DNA from: Aquimarina mycalae
GTDB taxonomy: Bacteria; Bacteroidota; Bacteroidia; Flavobacteriales; Flavobacteriaceae
Assembly: GCF_029906345.1 (NCBI RefSeq)
Contig: NZ_JARYGY010000007.1
Location: forward strand, 310,001 to 374,000
Direction: 5' to 3'
DNA: 64,000 nucleotides
In this document: positions 61,291 through 64,000 of the stretch, in pieces
Layout of the letters: each line of letters starts with the position of its first letter
How positions within the stretch are numbered: position 1 is the stretch's first letter
The notes under the pieces: model-generated
What the model was told of the DNA's origin: nothing
The model's database searches: none
The model's input: the letters and a program-made list of their open reading frames with translations, nothing else
Translations under genes and position numbers: made by a program

Positions 61291-64000
61291 ATGAAAAAAC
61301 TCTTTGTTTTTACACTGGCAATGGTATGCACTCTTGCCACTGCTCAGGAATTACCTGATGTTACTCCAATATCTCCAGAAGCAGCTTCTATTGCTAAGTA
61401 CGGACAAGTTCCAGTAGGTTTATTTACTGGCACTCCACAAATTAATGTTCCAATCTATACCTTTAAGTCTGGATCATTAACAGTTCCAATCAGTCTTAAT
61501 TATAGCTCAAATGGTATTCGTGTTGATGAATATGCATCGTCTGTAGGATTGGGTTGGAACCTTTCTGCAGGAGGCGTAATTACTCGATCGGTTAATGGTC
61601 AAAGAGACGAAAATCAATATGTCCCAGCAAAGGATGTGAATTTGGATTCAAGTGTAAATCAATACAATTTTGTAGTAGCTGCAACTGGATCTGGAAATAA
61701 CGCAGTAGATACCCAGCCAGATATTTTTTCGTTTAATTTTAATGGATATAGCGGTAAGTTTTATTTGGATGATAATTCTTCGTCATTTTGGAGCAGAAAT
61801 GTAGTTTTTTTGGAGCCATCTCCTTTAAAAGTGGAATTGTTAAATGTTCATCCAGAAACTCATTTTAAGATAACAGATCCTAGCGGAGTAGTATATTACT
61901 TTGGTGGCGAAAATGCTATTGAAAAATTTAGATACGATGCAACTAATCAAGCAGGTAATCCTGAGATTCCTGCAAGTGTGGCTTCAGCTTGGTACTTAAC
62001 CAAAATTATACATACATCAGGAGAAGAAGTTTTATTTTCTTATCAAACAGGAGGAAGCATATATAAAAATAGTATTTCACAAAGTGTTACAAGAGAAGAT
62101 AGATTAATAAATTATCAAGGATTGCCTAATTATTGCGCACCAGGAACCAGTGACACGGCTTATTTAAATATTGCTATTGGGAACTTTTGTTATGTGTCAG
62201 AAATAAGCTCTTCTAATTCAGGAAAGGTATTGTTTACGTATTCGCAAAAAGCAAATATGCCCGACAATTTCAAGAAGTTAGATAAAGTAGAAATTAGAGA
62301 TATACATAATACTAATATTAAAAGCTTTGATTTAACGTATTTAATTACCGAGGCTACAGGACCAATAAATCAAGATATAACTCAAGAAGAATATTATAAA
62401 AAAAGGTTCTTTCTTTCTTCTGTTTTAGAAAAATCAAATTCAGGAGAAACCGATATAAATCCTTATGTATTCGAATATGATCATCCTGACGAATTACCTT
62501 CTCGTTTTTCTTACGCACAAGATTATTGGGGGTTTTATAACGGGAAAAATACAAACAGAAATTTGATAGATCAGAAATCCATTGATAAGATTTCGGGAAA
62601 TTTTGTGTTGTATAATGCGCTTAATGATTTTGAAGCAGCTGATCGATCTCCAAGTCCAGATTATACAAAAAAAGGAATATTATCTAGAATTATATATCCA
62701 ACTAAAGGAAGCAATAGTTTTTCTTATGAAGGACATGCTTATTATGGACCAGTGACAATAGATCCTCCGAATACAGTGCTTAGAGCAGAAGTGAATAATC
62801 CCTCTGTAATGAGTAATAGTTTAGAGATTCATGATGTAAAATATGCTCATGAAGGAATAGTGTCTTTTACCGCTAATCTTGATGATTTTGTTGGAGATAT
62901 TAATGGTGGAGATAATCCACTTGATTTTAATATCGCTGAGATTCGAATCTATGATATTACCAATGGTACTCCAATTTTACAACCTATTTACTTTACTTCT
63001 GATATTAATTTCTGGAATCCTTTTACCACGCCTTATGGAATTAATAGCACTAATTTTAATGATAATGTTATAGTAAAACTAGAGAAGGATCATGACTATC
63101 GTTTTGAAATAAGTTTAGATTCACATTATAGTATGTCTCATATACAGTTATCTTATAAGGATGCGGTGCCAACAGTAGTTCAACAAAATATTCCAGTAGG
63201 AGGATTGCGTATTGCAGAAGTAAATACATTGAATGGAGAGGGGAAAACAGAATTTAAAAAATATCATTACGGAGATTTGAATTGTTTGGATTGTGATTCA
63301 GGGAGTGTCATTGCAAGAAATATAGAACCTTTAATTACTAAATCAGAAAAAGTCTTTTGTCATTTTACCGTATTTAGTGGATGTGTTTCTGTAGAATGTG
63401 GTACTACTACCTTATCTTCTAATACAGCATTTTCTTTGTTTGGTACACAAGGATATCATATTGGATATCGAAATGTAATTGAAGGATTTGGAGAGAATTT
63501 TGAAGGAGGAGCCATTGAGCATCAGTATGAAGGAGATTTTAGTATAGAACCTAATGTTGCAGTACTTGGAGAGTATATTCCTGGATTACCCTATAGTACG
63601 TTTTTTGGATTTGGAAGAGAGTTGAAGAAAATATGGTATGCGAAAGAAGAGAATCAGTTTATCAAGATTCAGGAAATTAGTAATGAATATACACATAGAT
63701 CTGACTTAGATAAGAATACAACGGTTTATTCAGTTAGACAGAGAATGATTCCAGTACCAGAATACACCTATGTTTCTGATCCAGAAAATTTTACAGTTGA
63801 AAACCGATGGTTTGAAATCAGTCAGTATACTTTAAAACGTCAATGGCATACAATGAGTAAACGTATCTCTGTAAATTATGGTCGTAATGGAGAAAACCCG
63901 ATTACTACTACAGAGAATTTTTTCTATGATAATTCCCAACATCTACAGCAAACTAGAACAGAAACTACCAATAGTAAAGGTAGATTGATCAAAACCCAAA
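61291..64000 (+). CDS. Exported RHS/YD-type protein, N-terminal part (runs off the window)
   Basis: At least 903 residues, open to the window edge. Signal peptide (MKKLFVFTLAMVC..., ends near TAQE). It continues with the typical Bacteroidota RHS-precursor start: ASIAKYGQVPVGLFTGTPQI, then VPISLNYSSNGIRVDEYASS and VGLGWNLSAGGVITRSVNGQ. The body is beta-rich, with repeated Tyr/Asn strands such as FFYDNSQHLQQTRTETTNSK. Related proteins are large cell-surface or polymorphic-toxin-like shells whose C-terminal ~100-200 residues vary; that end is not visible. Own promoter at 61092. Confidence 0.8.
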   Translation, partial: MKKLFVFTLAMVCTLATAQELPDVTPISPEAASIAKYGQVPVGLFTGTPQINVPIYTFKSGSLTVPISLNYSSNGIRVDEYASSVGLGWNLSAGGVITRSVNGQRDENQYVPAKDVNLDSSVNQYNFVVAATGSGNNAVDTQPDIFSFNFNGYSGKFYLDDNSSSFWSRNVVFLEPSPLKVELLNVHPETHFKITDPSGVVYYFGGENAIEKFRYDATNQAGNPEIPASVASAWYLTKIIHTSGEEVLFSYQTGGSIYKNSISQSVTREDRLINYQGLPNYCAPGTSDTAYLNIAIGNFCYVSEISSSNSGKVLFTYSQKANMPDNFKKLDKVEIRDIHNTNIKSFDLTYLITEATGPINQDITQEEYYKKRFFLSSVLEKSNSGETDINPYVFEYDHPDELPSRFSYAQDYWGFYNGKNTNRNLIDQKSIDKISGNFVLYNALNDFEAADRSPSPDYTKKGILSRIIYPTKGSNSFSYEGHAYYGPVTIDPPNTVLRAEVNNPSVMSNSLEIHDVKYAHEGIVSFTANLDDFVGDINGGDNPLDFNIAEIRIYDITNGTPILQPIYFTSDINFWNPFTTPYGINSTNFNDNVIVKLEKDHDYRFEISLDSHYSMSHIQLSYKDAVPTVVQQNIPVGGLRIAEVNTLNGEGKTEFKKYHYGDLNCLDCDSGSVIARNIEPLITKSEKVFCHFTVFSGCVSVECGTTTLSSNTAFSLFGTQGYHIGYRNVIEGFGENFEGGAIEHQYEGDFSIEPNVAVLGEYIPGLPYSTFFGFGRELKKIWYAKEENQFIKIQEISNEYTHRSDLDKNTTVYSVRQRMIPVPEYTYVSDPENFTVENRWFEISQYTLKRQWHTMSKRISVNYGRNGENPITTTENFFYDNSQHLQQTRTETTNSKGRLIKTQ

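Noticed and set aside
62879-63073. Alternative plus-strand frame inside the RHS-type gene
   Set aside because: It is out of frame with a long, continuous and signal-peptide-led coding region starting at 61291.
1-64000. Prophage, integrative element or insertion sequence
   Set aside because: No integrase, transposase, phage structural gene, terminal inverted repeat or tRNA-adjacent attachment site was found; the GH19 gene alone is not evidence for a prophage.

Overview
The window is about 64 kb of AT-rich chromosome from a marine-type member of the Flavobacteriaceae (Bacteroidota); the genus cannot be fixed from sequence alone. The assignment rests on many Bacteroidota -7 promoter elements (TAnnTTTG) with no Shine-Dalgarno pattern, type IX secretion C-terminal sorting domains, very large repetitive LRR/BspA-like surface proteins, DUF4286/DUF4199/DUF6428 genes, an OlsF-like fused acyltransferase and a Flavo-1-like RNA ahead of serS. 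No rRNA, tRNA, CRISPR array, insertion sequence or integrase was seen.

Layout. 1-7.7 kb: housekeeping and membrane genes (fbp, GNAT, aspartate kinase, OlsF-like acyltransferase, an exported carboxypeptidase-regulatory-like protein, MscS channel). 7.7-9.5 kb: an arsenic-type operon on the minus strand (arsR, DUF6428, ArsN-like acetyltransferase, arsC) with a strong palindrome at arsR but no efflux pump. 9.5-14 kb: small accessory genes (TM2 protein, VOC protein, DUF1801, DUF4199 with a membrane-anchored LuxR-type regulator, HD phosphohydrolase, 2-hydroxyacid dehydrogenase). 14-18.7 kb: a membrane protein translationally coupled to a GH19 endolysin-like enzyme, and a large FG-GAP/ASPIC-UnbV protein.

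18.9-44.6 kb is the most distinctive region. It holds a fibre-like exported protein, three TPR-transmembrane-HTH regulators and three giant surface proteins of 1000, 2607 and 2207 residues. Two surface genes share a 246-bp upstream region at about 93% identity with no indels. Four sites carry a helical-turn-spaced direct repeat (TGYYACY-TTT-TGYYACY). Four start codons are preceded by CCCCTTAT. The two largest surface genes end in related structured 3' RNAs whose hairpin loops (AUAAGGG(G)) are perfectly complementary to the start-codon-proximal leaders. This suggests a shared, apparently undescribed post-transcriptional or attenuation control circuit for a surface-protein family.

44.6-53.6 kb returns to conserved genes (lipoprotein, Gfo/Idh/MocA oxidoreductase, cupin, thioesterase, mgtE, rsmA, DUF4286, a large TPR protein, serS with a structured leader). 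53.7-61 kb is a signalling/peptide locus: an ECF-type sigma factor with a membrane TPR partner, a divergent small lipoprotein plus TPR-CHAT protease-like protein, two short double-glycine-type Cys-rich peptide precursors, and a TPR-transmembrane-AraC regulator. The window ends inside a large RHS/YD-type exported protein that starts at 61291 and runs off the end.
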